Source of the DNA: Duodenibacillus sp.
GTDB lineage: Bacteria; Pseudomonadota; Gammaproteobacteria; Burkholderiales; Burkholderiaceae_F
NCBI GenBank assembly: GCA_017628205.1
Contig: JAGBZO010000045.1
Location: 1-64,000, forward strand
Length of the DNA stretch: 64,000 nucleotides
Reading direction: 5' to 3'
Below the pieces are notes generated by a model. It searched no databases. It was not told the origin of the DNA and worked only from the letters and a program-made list of their open reading frames with translations. Below are positions 1 through 9,837 of the stretch, in pieces. Position 1 is the stretch's first letter. Each line of letters opens with the position of its first letter. Both the position numbers and the translations under genes were made by a program.

Positions 1-157
1 ATTGCCGGAAGGTGTTGAAATGGTTATGCCTGGCGACAACATCTCCATGAACGTACAGCTGATCTGCCCGATCGCTATGCAGGAAGGTCTGCGCTTCGCT
101 ATCCGCGAAGGCGGTCACACTGTTGGCGCCGGCGTGGTTGCCAAGATCATCGAATAA
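1..157 (+). CDS. tuf: Elongation factor Tu, C-terminal fragment (5' end outside window)
   Basis: The first 157 bases read in one frame (from base 2) as 51 residues that match the C-terminal barrel of EF-Tu. Visible pieces include [18 protein letters not shown] and [15 protein letters not shown], followed by a TAA stop. EF-Tu delivers aminoacyl-tRNA to the ribosome as a GTPase. Only domain 3 is present because the gene starts before the window. Placement directly before rpsJ is the usual proteobacterial str/S10 order. Confidence 0.97.
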   Translation, partial: LPEGVEMVMPGDNISMNVQLICPIAMQEGLRFAIREGGHTVGAGVVAKIIE

Positions 158-188
158 TTTATAAATTTGTAAATTGTTCGTCTGTCTA

Positions 189-217
189 TTGACAGATTAA
201 GGGGGCGTGGTTATACT
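189..217 (+). promoter_or_regulatory. Strong sigma70-type promoter of the S10 operon
   Basis: TTGACA at 189-194, a 17-base spacer and TATACT at 212-217 give a near-consensus promoter between tuf and rpsJ, so transcription would start near 224. Two dyads overlap it: TCTGTC/GACAGA (181-186 and 191-196) across the -35, and AGGGGGCG/CGCCCCCT (200-207 and 219-226) flanking the -10. They could be operator-like or a weak tuf terminator, but no T-run follows directly. The promoter is seen in the sequence; any regulation is inference. Confidence 0.8.
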
Positions 218-264
218 GCGCCCCCTAGTTCTTTCTAATTGTTCTTTTTTTAGGGAATACTTAA

Positions 265-576
265 ATGCAGTCCCAACGCATCCGCATTCGCCTCAAGGCG
301 TTTGACTACAAGCTGATCGACCAGTCCGCTCTCGAAATCGTGGAAACCGCTAAGCGCACCGGCGCCGTGGTTCGTGGTCCCGTTCCGCTTCCTACCCGCA
401 TTCAGCGTTTCGACATCCTGCGTTCGCCGCACGTCAACAAGACCAGCCGCGACCAGCTCGAAATCCGCACGCACCAGCGTTTGATGGACATCATTGATCC
501 GACGGACAAGACTGTTGACGCTCTCATGAAGCTCGACTTGGCCGCTGGCGTAGATGTCAAGATCAAGGTGCAGTAA
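265..576 (+). CDS. rpsJ: 30S ribosomal protein S10 (NusE)
   Basis: The product has 103 residues, the normal length for S10, with the conserved RGPVPLPT loop and the [15 protein letters not shown] stretch. S10 sits in the head of the 30S subunit and, as NusE, joins NusB in transcription antitermination. It is the first gene after the promoter at 189-217. A 190-base gap then separates it from rplC, which is long for this operon and contains its own leader hairpin. Confidence 0.98.
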   Translation: MQSQRIRIRLKAFDYKLIDQSALEIVETAKRTGAVVRGPVPLPTRIQRFDILRSPHVNKTSRDQLEIRTHQRLMDIIDPTDKTVDALMKLDLAAGVDVKIKVQ

Positions 577-734
577 GCATTAAAAAGTTTTTGGCGTTCG
601 ACACCTTTTATTACTCAATAAAAAGATGACGAGCGCTATTTGTGTCGCTTCTGGCTCACCAAAGCAATCGATCGGCGTTCAGTTACCTTGCATACTGAAC
701 CTACCTTCGTGAAGCGATTTTATTAAAGTACGGT

Positions 735-754
735 CCCAGCCAATCGTAGCTGGG
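735..754 (+). promoter_or_regulatory. Hairpin next to the rplC ribosome binding site
   Basis: CCCAGC (735-740) pairs with GCTGGG (749-754). The 3' arm runs into the GGGGTGGAG that serves as Shine-Dalgarno for rplC at 767. The rest of the 577-766 gap shows no gene. Such a stem could limit rplC initiation; that role is inferred from position alone. Confidence 0.4.
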
Positions 755-766
755 GTGGAGAAATAA

Positions 767-1411
767 ATGAGTGATAAGCTCGGCTTAGTCGGTCGCAAGA
801 TTGGCATGACGCGCATCTTCGCGGAAGACGGTACGTCTATTCCCGTAACGGTGCTCGACGTGTCCGGTAACCGTGTCACCTGCGTGAAGACGGTTGAAAC
901 CGACGGCTACAATGCAATTCAAGTCGCGTTCGGCTCCAAGAAGCCCTCGCGCGTCAACAAGGCTCTCGCAGGTCAGTTCGCCAAGGCTGGCGTTGAAGCT
1001 GCTGCCACGTTGAAGGAGTTCCATATCGATGCAGAACAGGTTGCCGAATTCAAGGCAGGTACCGTTCTCGCTGCTGACATGTTCACGGCTGGCCAGAAGG
1101 TTGACGTGACCGGCACGACCATCGGTAAGGGTTTTGCTGGCTGCATTAAGCGCCACCACTTTGCGTCTAACCGTGAATCTCACGGTAACTCCGTAACGAC
1201 TCGCGCTCCTGGTTCCATCGGTAACCGTCAGGATCCGGGCCGTGTTTTCCCGGGCAAGCGCATGGCCGGTCACTTGGGTGACGCCCAGCGTACGACGCAG
1301 AATCTCGTGGTTGCTCGCGTTGACGCCGAACGTGGTCTTTTGCTCGTTCGCGGTGCCGTTCCTGGTTCTAAGGGCGGTGAAGTTATCGTGCGTCCCGCTG
1401 TTAAGGCCTAA
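767..1411 (+). CDS. rplC: 50S ribosomal protein L3
   Basis: The product has 214 residues. It holds the L3 core with [15 protein letters not shown] at the start and [20 protein letters not shown] around residues 148-167, the loop near the peptidyl transferase centre that carries the glutamine methylated by PrmB in relatives. L3 is an early 23S rRNA binder needed for 50S assembly. Start ATG 767 follows GGTGGAG. rplD begins 12 bases after its stop. Confidence 0.98.
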   Translation: MSDKLGLVGRKIGMTRIFAEDGTSIPVTVLDVSGNRVTCVKTVETDGYNAIQVAFGSKKPSRVNKALAGQFAKAGVEAAATLKEFHIDAEQVAEFKAGTVLAADMFTAGQKVDVTGTTIGKGFAGCIKRHHFASNRESHGNSVTTRAPGSIGNRQDPGRVFPGKRMAGHLGDAQRTTQNLVVARVDAERGLLLVRGAVPGSKGGEVIVRPAVKA

Positions 1412-1423
1412 TAGGAGCGATCA

Positions 1424-2044
1424 ATGGAACTGAATGTACTCAATGAACAGGGCCAGGAAACGGCTAAGGTAGCCGCCTCCGACACCGTGTTCGGTCGTGA
1501 ATTCAATGAAGCCCTGGTGCACCAGCTCGTTGTAGCTTACCAGGCTAATGCTCGTCAGGGTACGCGTGCTCAGCTCAGCCGTGAGTTTGTGCACCACACC
1601 ACCAAGAAGCCCTGGCGTCAGAAGGGTACGGGTCGTGCTCGCTCTGGTATGTCTTCCAGCCCGGTATGGCGTGGGGGCGGCCGTGCATTCCCGAACTCTC
1701 CGGAAGAAAATTTCAGCCACAAGATGAACAAGAAGGCTTACCGTGCCGCCATGGCTTCGATCTTCTCGAAGTTGGCTGCCGAAGGCCGCTTGGTTGTTGT
1801 GGATACGATCGGCGCCGAATCTCCGAAGACCAAGGCTTTCGCTGCTAAGTTGAAGGCTATGGGCATGGAAAGCGTCATGATCATCACCGACAACGTCGAT
1901 GACAATCTTTTCTTGGCTTCTCGCAACCTGAAGAATGTATTGGTTGTAGAACCCCGTTATGCTGATCCGCTGTCTTTGATTTTCTACGGCAAGGTTGTCG
2001 TTACCAAGGCTGCGATCGCTAAGATCGAGGAGATGTTGGGATGA
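1424..2044 (+). CDS. rplD: 50S ribosomal protein L4
   Basis: The product has 206 residues. The internal extended loop with [10 protein letters not shown] and WRGGGRAF lines the nascent peptide tunnel. In E. coli L4 also represses its own S10 operon through the leader RNA; whether that holds here is unknown. Its TGA stop overlaps the ATG of rplW (ATGA at 2041-2044), which implies translational coupling. Confidence 0.98.
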   Translation: MELNVLNEQGQETAKVAASDTVFGREFNEALVHQLVVAYQANARQGTRAQLSREFVHHTTKKPWRQKGTGRARSGMSSSPVWRGGGRAFPNSPEENFSHKMNKKAYRAAMASIFSKLAAEGRLVVVDTIGAESPKTKAFAAKLKAMGMESVMIITDNVDDNLFLASRNLKNVLVVEPRYADPLSLIFYGKVVVTKAAIAKIEEMLG

Positions 2045-2340
2045 ATCAAGATCGTTTGTTGAAGGTCCTCGTTGGTCCCATCGTTTCTGAAAAGAGCACG
2101 ATGATCGCTGACAAGGCCAATCAGATTGCTTTCCGCGTTGTGGCTGATGCCACCAAGCCGGAAGTTAAGGCCGCTGTTGAACTGCTCTTCAAGGTGCAGG
2201 TCGAAAGCGTTCAGATTCTGACCATCAAGGGTAAGCAGAAGCGTTTTGGCCGCTTCAACGGTGCTCGTAGCAACGTTCGCAAGGCCTACGTTTGCCTGCA
2301 GGCCGGTCAGGAAATCAACTTCGCGCAAGAGGTGAAGTAA
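2041..2340 (+). CDS. rplW: 50S ribosomal protein L23
   Basis: The product has 99 residues with [14 protein letters not shown] near the start, typical of L23. The protein sits at the tunnel exit and docks trigger factor and SRP. Start and stop both overlap neighbours: ATGA with rplD upstream and TAATG with rplB downstream. Confidence 0.98.
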   Translation: MNQDRLLKVLVGPIVSEKSTMIADKANQIAFRVVADATKPEVKAAVELLFKVQVESVQILTIKGKQKRFGRFNGARSNVRKAYVCLQAGQEINFAQEVK

Positions 2341-3167
2341 TGGCTCTCGTTAAACTCAAGCCGACGTCTGCCGGTCGCCGCCATGCGGTCAAGGTCGTCA
2401 CCGCTGGTCTGCACACTGGCAAGCCTTTTGCCGCGCTGACCGAAAAGAAGAACCGTGGTTCCGGCCGCAACAACAATGGCCACATCACCTGCCGTCATAA
2501 GGGTGGTGGTTCCAAGCGTGCCTATCGTATTATCGACTTCTTGCGTAACAAGGACGGTATTCCCGCTCGTGTAGAACGCATCGAATACGATCCGAACCGC
2601 TCCGCTCACATCGCTTTGGTTGTATACGCTGACGGTGAACGCCGTTACATCGTTTGCCCGAAGGGTTTGAAGGTCAACGACACGATCATGTCCGGTCAGG
2701 AAGCCGCCATCAAGGTTGGTAACGCTTTGCCGTTGCGCAACATTCCGGTTGGTTCCACCATTCACTGCATCGAAATGCAGCCGGGTAAGGGCGCTCAGCT
2801 CGTTCGTGCCGCCGGTGCTTTCGCTCAGTTGATCGCTCGTGAAGGTGCTTACGCTCAGGTTCGTATGCGTTCCGGCGAAGTTCGTCGCATTTTGATCGAA
2901 TGCCGTGCGACGATCGGTACTGTTGGTAACGAAGAAAACAGCCTGCGTGAACTCGGTAAGGCCGGTGCCACCCGTTGGCGCGGTATTCGTCCGACCGTTC
3001 GCGGTAAGGTCATGAACCCGGTTGATCACCCGCACGGTGGTGGTGAAGGCCGTACTGGTACGGGTCGCGCTCCTGTAACGCCTTGGGGTCAGTTGACCAA
3101 GGGCTATCGCACCCGCAACTCCAAGCGCACGGACTCCATGATCGTCCAGCGCCGTTATGACAAGTAA
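2340..3167 (+). CDS. rplB: 50S ribosomal protein L2
   Basis: The product has 275 residues when started at the ATG overlapping the rplW stop ([14 protein letters not shown]). A longer in-frame extension upstream lies inside rplW and is rejected. The C-terminal [13 protein letters not shown] carries the conserved histidine near the peptidyl transferase centre. L2 supports subunit association and peptide bond formation. Confidence 0.98.
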   Translation: MALVKLKPTSAGRRHAVKVVTAGLHTGKPFAALTEKKNRGSGRNNNGHITCRHKGGGSKRAYRIIDFLRNKDGIPARVERIEYDPNRSAHIALVVYADGERRYIVCPKGLKVNDTIMSGQEAAIKVGNALPLRNIPVGSTIHCIEMQPGKGAQLVRAAGAFAQLIAREGAYAQVRMRSGEVRRILIECRATIGTVGNEENSLRELGKAGATRWRGIRPTVRGKVMNPVDHPHGGGEGRTGTGRAPVTPWGQLTKGYRTRNSKRTDSMIVQRRYDK

Positions 3168-3179
3168 GGGGGCCTCTAA

Positions 3180-3458
3180 ATGTCTCGTTCGTTAAAGAAG
3201 GGACCGTTTGTTGACGGTTCTCTGATGAAGAAGGTTGAAGCTGCTCAGGCTAGCCGCGACAAGCGTCCGCTCAAGACCTGGTCTCGCCGTTCCACCATTC
3301 TTCCGGAATTCATTGGTCTGACCATTGCCGTTCACAACGGCCGTCAGCACGTTCCGGTCTACATCAATGAAAACATGGTGGGCCACAAGCTCGGCGAATT
3401 CGCTTTGACCCGTACTTTCCACGGTCACGTCGCTGGCGACAAGAAGGTTGGGAGATAA
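3180..3458 (+). CDS. rpsS: 30S ribosomal protein S19
   Basis: The product has 92 residues beginning [11 protein letters not shown], with the [11 protein letters not shown] and GHKLGEFA signatures. It is a 30S head protein that pairs with S13. Start ATG 3180 follows a GGGGGCC spacer after rplB. Confidence 0.98.
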   Translation: MSRSLKKGPFVDGSLMKKVEAAQASRDKRPLKTWSRRSTILPEFIGLTIAVHNGRQHVPVYINENMVGHKLGEFALTRTFHGHVAGDKKVGR

Positions 3459-3462
3459 GTAA

Positions 3463-3795
3463 ATGGAAACTACTGCAATCGTTCGTGGTGTGCGCCTCTC
3501 GGCTCAGAAGGGTCGTTTGGTTGCTGACCTGGTTCGCGGTAAGCCCGTGGCCAAGGCCCTCAACATTCTCGCTTTCACGCAGAAGCGTGCAGCCGGTATT
3601 ATCAAGAAGGCTCTCGAATCTGCTATCGCCAATGCAGAACACAATGATGGTGCTGACATTGACGATCTTCGCGTAACCAAGATCTACGTGGAAAAGGCTA
3701 CCACGTTGCGCCGTTTCGGTGCTCGTGCTAAGGGCCGCGGTACGCGTATCGGTAAGCAGACGGCTCACATTTTCGTGACCGTTGGCGACAAGTAA
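3463..3795 (+). CDS. rplV: 50S ribosomal protein L22
   Basis: The product has 110 residues, with the C-terminal hairpin containing [14 protein letters not shown] that lines the exit tunnel and is a known site of macrolide resistance changes in other species. It lies 4 bases after rpsS in the S10 operon. Confidence 0.98.
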   Translation: METTAIVRGVRLSAQKGRLVADLVRGKPVAKALNILAFTQKRAAGIIKKALESAIANAEHNDGADIDDLRVTKIYVEKATTLRRFGARAKGRGTRIGKQTAHIFVTVGDK

Positions 3796-3807
3796 GGGTG
3801 GTGAACC

Positions 3808-4566
3808 ATGGGTCAGAAAATTAATCCTACCGGCTTCCGCCTCCCCGTTACGCGCAACTGGACTTCGCGTTGGTATGCGGTTGGCCGCAATTTCTCTCGC
3901 ACGCTCGGTGAAGACCTCCGCGTCCGTGCTTTCCTCAAGGAAAAGCTCAAGGCCGCTAGCGTTGCTCGTATTTTGATCGAACGTCCTGCTAACAATGCAC
4001 GTATCACGATCTTCTCCGCTCGTCCGGGTGTTGTGATCGGCAAGCAGGGTGCCGATATCGAACTGCTCAAGGCAGAAGTTCAGAAGATGGTCGGTGTGCC
4101 CGTTCACATCAACATCGAAGAAGTTCGTCGTCCTGAATTGGATGCTCAGCTCATCGCTGAAGGCATCTGCCAGCAGCTCGAAAAGCGCGTCATGTTCCGT
4201 CGTGCTATGAAGCGTGCCATGCAGAACGCCATGCGTCTCGGTGCCCAGGGCATCAAGATCATGTCTGCTGGTCGTTTGAACGGTGCCGAAATTGCTCGTA
4301 CCGAATGGATCCGCGAAGGTCGTGTTCCGCTGCACACGTTGCGCGCCAACATCGACTACGGTTTCGCTGAAGCCAGCACCACGTACGGCATCATCGGTGT
4401 TAAGGTTTGGGTTTACAAGGGTGACAACCTCGGTCGTGAAGAAGCTGTTGAAGCTGCTCCGGCCGCTGATCGTGAAGATCGTCGTCGTCGTCCGGCTCGT
4501 CGTAAGGACGGTGAAGGCAAGAACACTCGCCGTGCCCGTAAGCCCGCTAACAAAGACGGAGAATAA
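3808..4566 (+). CDS. rpsC: 30S ribosomal protein S3
   Basis: The product has 252 residues. A KH domain is visible around residues 65-90 with the GxxG loop [10 protein letters not shown], followed by the S3 C-terminal domain. S3 helps form the mRNA entry channel. It is about 20 residues longer than E. coli S3 because of a basic, Arg/Lys-rich tail after about residue 210. Confidence 0.98.
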   Translation: MGQKINPTGFRLPVTRNWTSRWYAVGRNFSRTLGEDLRVRAFLKEKLKAASVARILIERPANNARITIFSARPGVVIGKQGADIELLKAEVQKMVGVPVHINIEEVRRPELDAQLIAEGICQQLEKRVMFRRAMKRAMQNAMRLGAQGIKIMSAGRLNGAEIARTEWIREGRVPLHTLRANIDYGFAEASTTYGIIGVKVWVYKGDNLGREEAVEAAPAADREDRRRRPARRKDGEGKNTRRARKPANKDGE

Positions 4567-4568
4567 CG

Positions 4569-4985
4569 ATGCTGCAACCGAATCGTACCAAGTACCGTAA
4601 GGACCAGAAGGGTCGTAACTACGGTTTGGCCCAGCGTGGCGCGAACGTCTCCTTTGGTGACTTCGGCCTCAAGGTTATCGAACGTGGTCGTTTGACTGCA
4701 CGTCAGATCGAAGCCGCACGTCGTGCGTTGACCCGCCACATCAAGCGTGGTGGTCGCGTATGGATTCGCGTCTTCCCTGACAAGCCCATCTCTACCAAGC
4801 CCGCTGAAGTTCGTATGGGTAACGGTAAGGGTAATCCGGAATACTGGGTCGCATTGGTCCAGCCGGGTCGTGTGATCTACGAAATGGACGGCGTTGAAGA
4901 ACAGCTCGCCCGCGAAGCTTTTGCTCTCGCTGCGGCCAAGCTGCCCTTGAAGACGAAGTTCGTTGTCCGCCAGATCGGCATGTAA
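4569..4985 (+). CDS. rplP: 50S ribosomal protein L16
   Basis: The product has 138 residues, starting [19 protein letters not shown], with [18 protein letters not shown], the loop that contains the arginine hydroxylated in E. coli. It is a late-assembling protein of the A-site region of the 50S. Start ATG 4569 is 2 bases after rpsC. Confidence 0.98.
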   Translation: MLQPNRTKYRKDQKGRNYGLAQRGANVSFGDFGLKVIERGRLTARQIEAARRALTRHIKRGGRVWIRVFPDKPISTKPAEVRMGNGKGNPEYWVALVQPGRVIYEMDGVEEQLAREAFALAAAKLPLKTKFVVRQIGM

Positions 4986-4995
4986 GGAGACGGAC

Positions 4996-5190
4996 ATGAA
5001 GGCAAATGAATTGCGCGCCATGGATGAGGCAGCGCTTAACAAGGAGTTGAATGACCTCTTGAACGCACACTTCAAGTTGCGCGTACAGAAGGCCACGCAA
5101 CAGCTCCAGAACACGAATCAGTTGCGCACGACGCGCCGTGATATCGCACGCGTTCGCACGATTCTCGCTCAGAAGGCAGCTGCAAAATGA
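4996..5190 (+). CDS. rpmC: 50S ribosomal protein L29
   Basis: The product has 64 residues and starts [14 protein letters not shown], preceded by AAGGAGACGGAC. An in-frame extension into rplP is rejected because L29 is normally about 63 residues. It sits at the tunnel exit next to L23. The TGA stop overlaps the rpsQ start. Confidence 0.97.
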   Translation: MKANELRAMDEAALNKELNDLLNAHFKLRVQKATQQLQNTNQLRTTRRDIARVRTILAQKAAAK

Positions 5191-5462
5191 CGGAAAACAA
5201 CGTTGAAATGAAGCTTACCCGTACCCTCATCGGCACGGTTACGAGCGACAAGATGGAAAAGACCGTTACGGTCCTCGTTGAACGTAAGGTCAAGCACCCG
5301 CTGTACGGCAAGTATGTCGTAAAGAGCAAGAAGTATCACGCTCACGACGAAAGCAACCAGTGTGGTATCGGTGACAAGGTTGAGATCGCTGAATGCCGTC
5401 CGGTTTCCAAGAGCAAGTCTTGGACCGTGACCAAGGTTCTCGAAAAGGCCGTGATCATCTAA
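5187..5462 (+). CDS. rpsQ: 30S ribosomal protein S17
   Basis: The product has 91 residues with [15 protein letters not shown] and [10 protein letters not shown], typical of S17, an OB-fold primary 16S binder. Its ATG overlaps the stop of rpmC. It is the last gene before a 231-base gap holding a new promoter, so the S10 unit may be transcriptionally separable here. Confidence 0.98.
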   Translation: MTENNVEMKLTRTLIGTVTSDKMEKTVTVLVERKVKHPLYGKYVVKSKKYHAHDESNQCGIGDKVEIAECRPVSKSKSWTVTKVLEKAVII

Positions 5463-5471
5463 TAAAAAGAC

Positions 5472-5500
5472 TTGCAAGTTAATCCATTTTTGGATATACT
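5472..5500 (+). promoter_or_regulatory. Internal promoter between rpsQ and rplN
   Basis: TTGCAA at 5472-5477, a 17-base spacer and TATACT at 5495-5500 form a strong sigma70-like promoter just downstream of rpsQ. It would drive the spc operon genes from rplN and place the hairpin at 5514-5543 at the very start of the transcript. Confidence 0.7.
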
Positions 5501-5513
5501 TTCAAGCTCGATG

Positions 5514-5543
5514 CAAATGCCGACCCTTGCAGGTCGGCATTTG
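5514..5543 (+). promoter_or_regulatory. 12-bp perfect hairpin in the rplN leader
   Basis: CAAATGCCGACC (5514-5525) pairs perfectly with GGTCGGCATTTG (5532-5543) across a 6-base loop. No T-run follows, so it does not look like an intrinsic terminator. It would lie a few bases downstream of the start predicted from the promoter at 5472-5500. Possible roles are RNA stability or regulatory protein binding. The rest of the gap to 5693 shows no gene. Confidence 0.5.
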
Positions 5544-5693
5544 TGTCGATTCTCATGGGTCAGACGGTTTATTGACTTACCCGCCACCTGCAGTACGGCG
5601 GTTTCTTTCTCGGGTCGTAAACACGTTTTGATCTTTCTCCCGTACGGGACCAATACTATCCACATAGTGGAATAAGTTGGATATTAAGTAGCC

Positions 5694-6062
5694 ATGATTC
5701 AGATGCAAAGCAAGCTGGACGTTGCCGACAATACCGGCGCTCGTTCAGTGATGTGTTTTAAGGTGTTGGGCGGCTCTAAGCGCCGCTATGCAAACATTGG
5801 TGACATCATCAAGGTAACGGTGAAGGAAGCTGCTCCGCGTGGTCGCGTCAAGAAGGGCGAAATCTACAACGCTGTTGTAGTTCGTACCGCCAAGGGCGTC
5901 CGTCGTGCTGACGGTTCTCTCATTCGTTTCGATGGTAACGCCGTCGTTTTGCTCAACTCTAAGTTGGAGCCGGTAGGCACCCGTATCTTCGGACCGGTCA
6001 CGCGTGAATTGCGTACCGAAAAGTTCATGAAGATCGTGTCCCTCGCTCCCGAAGTAATTTAA
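5694..6062 (+). CDS. rplN: 50S ribosomal protein L14
   Basis: The product has 122 residues, [17 protein letters not shown] onward, with the L14 signature [15 protein letters not shown]. It contributes to the inter-subunit bridge with 16S rRNA. It is the first gene behind the internal promoter and hairpin leader. Confidence 0.98.
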   Translation: MIQMQSKLDVADNTGARSVMCFKVLGGSKRRYANIGDIIKVTVKEAAPRGRVKKGEIYNAVVVRTAKGVRRADGSLIRFDGNAVVLLNSKLEPVGTRIFGPVTRELRTEKFMKIVSLAPEVI

Positions 6063-6074
6063 GGAGGCCGACAG

Positions 6075-6395
6075 ATGCAACGCATCCGTAAAGGTGACGA
6101 AGTTATCGTCATCACCGGCAAGGATAAGGGCAAGAAGGGTGTTGTTCTTGCTCGCGTCGACGACCGCCATGTGACCGTCGAAGGCGTCAATGTTGTTAAG
6201 AAGTGTGTTCGCCCGAACCCGATGCTCGGTACCGAAGGCGGCATTGAAAACAAGACGCTGCCGATCGACCAGTCCAATGTAATGCTGGTCAATCCGGCAA
6301 CTGGCAAGGGTGACCGCGTTGGCTTCAAGGAAGTTGACGGTAAGAAGGTTCGTGTTTTCAAGAGCAACGGCGCCGTTGTCGGCGCTAAGGCGTAA
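6075..6395 (+). CDS. rplX: 50S ribosomal protein L24
   Basis: The product has 106 residues. The N-terminal KOW motif is seen in [20 protein letters not shown]24 is an assembly initiator of the 50S. It is preceded by AAGGAGG and lies 12 bases after rplN. Confidence 0.98.
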   Translation: MQRIRKGDEVIVITGKDKGKKGVVLARVDDRHVTVEGVNVVKKCVRPNPMLGTEGGIENKTLPIDQSNVMLVNPATGKGDRVGFKEVDGKKVRVFKSNGAVVGAKA

Positions 6396-6405
6396 GGGGT
6401 AAGGG

Positions 6406-6945
6406 ATGAGCCGTTTCCATTCTCTGTACCGCGACACCATCGTTCCCGAACTGACCAAGAAGTTCGGTTACAAGACGGTCATGCAGGTTCCTCGTATCAC
6501 CAAGATCACGTTGAACATGGGCGTCGGTGAAGCTGTAAACGACAAGAAGATGATCGACAACGCTGTTGCCGATATGACGAAGATTGCTGGTCAGAAGCCC
6601 GCTATCACCCGCACTCGTAAGGCTATCGCGAACTTCAAGATTCGTGAAAACATGCCCATCGGTTGCATGGTGACCCTGCGTGGTCAGCGCATGTACGACT
6701 TCCTGGATCGTCTCGTAACCATCGCTTTCCCGCGTGTACGTGACTTCCGTGGTGTTTCCGGTCGTGCTTTCGACGGCCGTGGCAACTACAACGTTGGCCT
6801 CAAAGAACAGATTATTTTCCCGGAAATCGAATACGACAAGATCGATGCGATCCGCGGTATGAACATTTCCATCACGACGACGGCGAAGACCGACGAAGAA
6901 GCCAAGGCTCTCCTCGCTGGTTTCAACTTCCCGTTCCGCAATTGA
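6406..6945 (+). CDS. rplE: 50S ribosomal protein L5
   Basis: The product has 179 residues with [11 protein letters not shown] and the [15 protein letters not shown] loop, typical of L5. The protein binds 5S rRNA in the central protuberance together with L18. Confidence 0.98.
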   Translation: MSRFHSLYRDTIVPELTKKFGYKTVMQVPRITKITLNMGVGEAVNDKKMIDNAVADMTKIAGQKPAITRTRKAIANFKIRENMPIGCMVTLRGQRMYDFLDRLVTIAFPRVRDFRGVSGRAFDGRGNYNVGLKEQIIFPEIEYDKIDAIRGMNISITTTAKTDEEAKALLAGFNFPFRN

Positions 6946-6961
6946 GATAGGTGCAATCAAG

Positions 6962-7267
6962 ATGGCTAAATTAGCTCTGATCAACCGCGAACTGAAGCGT
7001 GAAGCCCTCGTGGCAAAGTTTGCGGCCAAGCGTGCCGAACTCAAGGCTATTATTAACGATGCTACCCGCTCTGTGGAAGAACGTATGGACGCTCGCGCCA
7101 AGTTGCAGGCTCTGCCCCGCGACACGAGCCCCGTTCGCCTGCGCAATCGTTGCGGCCTCACCGGTCGTCCGCGCGGCACCTTCCGTAAGTTTGGTTTGGC
7201 TCGCGGTATGATCCGTGAAGCCGCCATGCGTGGTGATATTCCCGGCCTTGTTAAGGCCAGCTGGTAA
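6962..7267 (+). CDS. rpsN: 30S ribosomal protein S14 (zinc-free form)
   Basis: The product has 101 residues and ends in the conserved [20 protein letters not shown] block. The length and lack of CXXC pairs identify the long, zinc-independent S14 form. This contrasts with L36 in the same window, which keeps its zinc ligands. Confidence 0.97.
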   Translation: MAKLALINRELKREALVAKFAAKRAELKAIINDATRSVEERMDARAKLQALPRDTSPVRLRNRCGLTGRPRGTFRKFGLARGMIREAAMRGDIPGLVKASW

Positions 7268-7283
7268 GCGAGGAGATTACTAA

Positions 7284-7679
7284 ATGAGTATGAGTGATCC
7301 GATCGCCGATATGCTGACCCGTATCCGTAACGGGCAGATCGTTGAGAAGCAGGAAGTCGTGATGCCGAGCTCCAAGCTCAAGGTAGCGATTGCCCAGGTT
7401 CTCAAGGACGAAGGCTACATCAACGGCTTTGACGTTGTTTCCAACGAAGGCAAGGCTCAGTTGCATATCGGTTTGAAGTATTACGCAGGTCGTCCCGTGA
7501 TTGAACGCATCGAACGCGTTTCCCGTCCCGGCTTGCGCATCTATAAGAACCACGGTTCTATTCCCCAGGTTATGAACGGCTTGGGTATTGCTATCGTCTC
7601 CACCCCGAAGGGTGTTATGACGGACCGCAAGGCTCGCGCTGCCGGTATCGGCGGTGAAGTGCTTTGCTACGTAGCATAA
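7284..7679 (+). CDS. rpsH: 30S ribosomal protein S8
   Basis: The product has 131 residues, [18 protein letters not shown] onward, with the C-terminal [18 protein letters not shown]. It binds the central domain of 16S rRNA; in E. coli S8 represses the spc operon at the rplE region. An alternative ATG two codons later (SDPIADML) is possible. Confidence 0.98.
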   Translation: MSMSDPIADMLTRIRNGQIVEKQEVVMPSSKLKVAIAQVLKDEGYINGFDVVSNEGKAQLHIGLKYYAGRPVIERIERVSRPGLRIYKNHGSIPQVMNGLGIAIVSTPKGVMTDRKARAAGIGGEVLCYVA

Positions 7680-7692
7680 TTGGGAGGTCAAT

Positions 7693-8226
7693 ATGAGTCG
7701 TATTGGTAAGCTCCCCGTTGTGCTCGGCCAGGGCGTCGAAGCCAAGATCGCCGACGGCAGCATCGTTGTCAAGGGCCCGAAGGGCGAAGTCAAGATGCAC
7801 GTTTTGCCGCTCGTTCAGATCGAACAGGACGGCGCTACGCTGTGCTTCAAGCAGGTTAACGACAGCCGCGAATCCAACATGAACGTTGGTACGATGCGTG
7901 CTCTCGTTAGCGACATGAACAAGGGTGTTACGGTCGGCTTCGAAAAGAAGTTGACGCTCGTTGGCGTGGGCTATCGTGCTCAGGCTAAGGGTGACATCCT
8001 CAATCTGCAGATTGGTTTCTCTCACCCCGTTGAGCACAAGATGCCCGCCGGCGTGACCTGCGAAACCCCCAGCCAGACTGAAATCGTCATCAAGGGTGCC
8101 GATAAGCAGAAGGTTGGTCAGACGGCTGCAGAAATTCGTGGCTACCGTGCTCCCGAACCCTACAAGGGCAAGGGTATCCGTTATGCCGACGAACGTGTCG
8201 TCATCAAGGAAACTAAGAAGAAGTAA
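7693..8226 (+). CDS. rplF: 50S ribosomal protein L6
   Basis: The product has 177 residues, starting MSRIGKLPV, with the C-terminal signature [18 protein letters not shown]6 lies near the GTPase-associated centre. A GGGAGG ribosome binding site precedes it. Confidence 0.98.
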   Translation: MSRIGKLPVVLGQGVEAKIADGSIVVKGPKGEVKMHVLPLVQIEQDGATLCFKQVNDSRESNMNVGTMRALVSDMNKGVTVGFEKKLTLVGVGYRAQAKGDILNLQIGFSHPVEHKMPAGVTCETPSQTEIVIKGADKQKVGQTAAEIRGYRAPEPYKGKGIRYADERVVIKETKKK

Positions 8227-8243
8227 AGCGGGGACGTAAGACT

Positions 8244-8612
8244 ATGATCAACAAGAAGGAAAGCCGTCTGCGTCGCGCCGGTGCTACTCGCGCCCGCATC
8301 AAGTTGCAGAAGGTTAATCGTTTGTCGGTACACCGTACCAACCTTCACATCTATGCCAACATCATCGCTCCTGAAGGCGATCGCGTTTTGGCTTCCGCTT
8401 CCACGGTTGAAGCTGAAGTTCGCGCTCAGTTGGCTGCTGAAGGTACCAATGGTAGCTGCGTAGCTGCCGCTAAGATCGTTGGCGCCCGTTTGGCCGAAAA
8501 GGCTAAGGCTGCTGGCATCGAAACGTGTGCTTTCGACCGTTCCGGTTATCGTTACCACGGCCGTGTTGCCGCGCTGGCTGAAGCTGCGCGCGAAGCCGGT
8601 CTCAAGTTCTAA
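8244..8612 (+). CDS. rplR: 50S ribosomal protein L18
   Basis: The product has 122 residues: a basic N-terminus ([20 protein letters not shown]) and the [23 protein letters not shown]-terminus shortened here to its recognisable core. It binds 5S rRNA with L5. It lies 17 bases after rplF and 15 before rpsE. Confidence 0.97.
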   Translation: MINKKESRLRRAGATRARIKLQKVNRLSVHRTNLHIYANIIAPEGDRVLASASTVEAEVRAQLAAEGTNGSCVAAAKIVGARLAEKAKAAGIETCAFDRSGYRYHGRVAALAEAAREAGLKF

Positions 8613-8627
8613 TAGGAATCGAGGCTT

Positions 8628-9146
8628 ATGGCTAAGGTTGATAAGAAGAACGCCGTTGAAGAAATCGATGACGGCATTCGCGAAAAGATGATTGCGGTTA
8701 ACCGCGTCAGCAAGACTGTTAAGGGTGGTCGCATCCTCACGTTCGCTGCCTTGACGGTAGCAGGTGACGGCGATGGCGGCATCGGCATGGGTACGGGTAA
8801 GAGCCGCGAAGTTCCGGCTTCCGTTTCCAAGGCTATGGAACGTGCCCGCAAGAGCATGAAGAAGGTTCCGCTCAAGAACGGTACCATTTATCACGCTGTT
8901 GAAGGTCGCCATGGCGCCAGCCGTGTTATCCTCATGCCCGCTACGGAAGGTACCGGTGTTATCGCTGGCGGTCCGATGCGCGCTGTTATGGACGCCGTTG
9001 GTATTCGTAACGTTTTGGCTAAGGCCTACGGTTCTACGAATCCCTACAACATGGTTCGTGCTACGATCAACGCTCTCGAACGCCTTCAGTCCCCGGCTGA
9101 CGTTGCTGCCAAGCGCGGCAAGTCCGTTGAAGAATTGATGGCCTAA
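8628..9146 (+). CDS. rpsE: 30S ribosomal protein S5
   Basis: The product has 172 residues. It has the double-stranded RNA binding domain ([20 protein letters not shown]) and the [18 protein letters not shown] segment. S5 acts in decoding fidelity and mRNA entry. Confidence 0.98.
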   Translation: MAKVDKKNAVEEIDDGIREKMIAVNRVSKTVKGGRILTFAALTVAGDGDGGIGMGTGKSREVPASVSKAMERARKSMKKVPLKNGTIYHAVEGRHGASRVILMPATEGTGVIAGGPMRAVMDAVGIRNVLAKAYGSTNPYNMVRATINALERLQSPADVAAKRGKSVEELMA

Positions 9147-9169
9147 GGTCTGAACTGGAGTAATTAGAC

Positions 9170-9355
9170 ATGACTAATACCAAGAAGACTGTGAAGGTTA
9201 CGCTCGTTAAGAGCCCGATCGGTACCAACGTTAAGCACCGCGCTACCCTCGCTGGTCTCGGTCTGAAGAAGCTTCATCAGACCCGTGAACTCGAAGATAC
9301 GCCCGCAGTGCGCGGTATGATCACCAAGGTTGCATTCCTGGTTCGTGCCGAATAA
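9170..9355 (+). CDS. rpmD: 50S ribosomal protein L30
   Basis: The product has 61 residues, with [20 protein letters not shown] typical of L30. It is a short, often dispensable 50S protein located between rpsE and rplO as in most proteobacteria. Confidence 0.97.
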   Translation: MTNTKKTVKVTLVKSPIGTNVKHRATLAGLGLKKLHQTRELEDTPAVRGMITKVAFLVRAE

Positions 9356-9371
9356 TCTGAGGAAATTTGAG

Positions 9372-9806
9372 ATGCGTTTGAATACCATTAAGCCCGCAGA
9401 AGGCTCTAAGAGCAACGCCCACCGTTTGGGTCGTGGCGTCGGCTCTGGCTGGGGTAAGACTGCCGGCCGCGGTCACAAGGGTCAGAAGTCCCGTGCTGGT
9501 GGCTTCCACAAGGTCGGCTTCGAAGGCGGCCAGATGCCTTTGCATCGTCGTTTGCCGAAGCGCGGCTTCACCTCGATGACCCGCAAGTTCGTCGAAGTCG
9601 TCCGTCTGTCGGAAATCGAAGCAATGCCGGTTGAAGTTATCGATTTGGCCGCTCTCAAGCAGGCTAACATCGTTTCTACGTTGGCAATTGACGCACGCGT
9701 TATCCTTTCCGGTGAAATCACCCGCAAGGTAACCGTTCGTGGTTTGGGCGTCACCAAGGGTGCCAAGGCTGCTATCGAAGCAGTTGGTGGCACTGTTGAG
9801 GCCTAA
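9372..9806 (+). CDS. rplO: 50S ribosomal protein L15
   Basis: The product has 144 residues from ATG 9372 ([18 protein letters not shown]), preceded by GAGGAAATTTGAG. An upstream in-frame extension overlaps rpmD and is rejected. The glycine-rich [21 protein letters not shown] region is the usual L15 extended arm, given here up to its core. Confidence 0.97.
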   Translation: MRLNTIKPAEGSKSNAHRLGRGVGSGWGKTAGRGHKGQKSRAGGFHKVGFEGGQMPLHRRLPKRGFTSMTRKFVEVVRLSEIEAMPVEVIDLAALKQANIVSTLAIDARVILSGEITRKVTVRGLGVTKGAKAAIEAVGGTVEA

Positions 9807-9837
9807 TTTAAAAACTCTTACGCTTTAGGACACAGAC

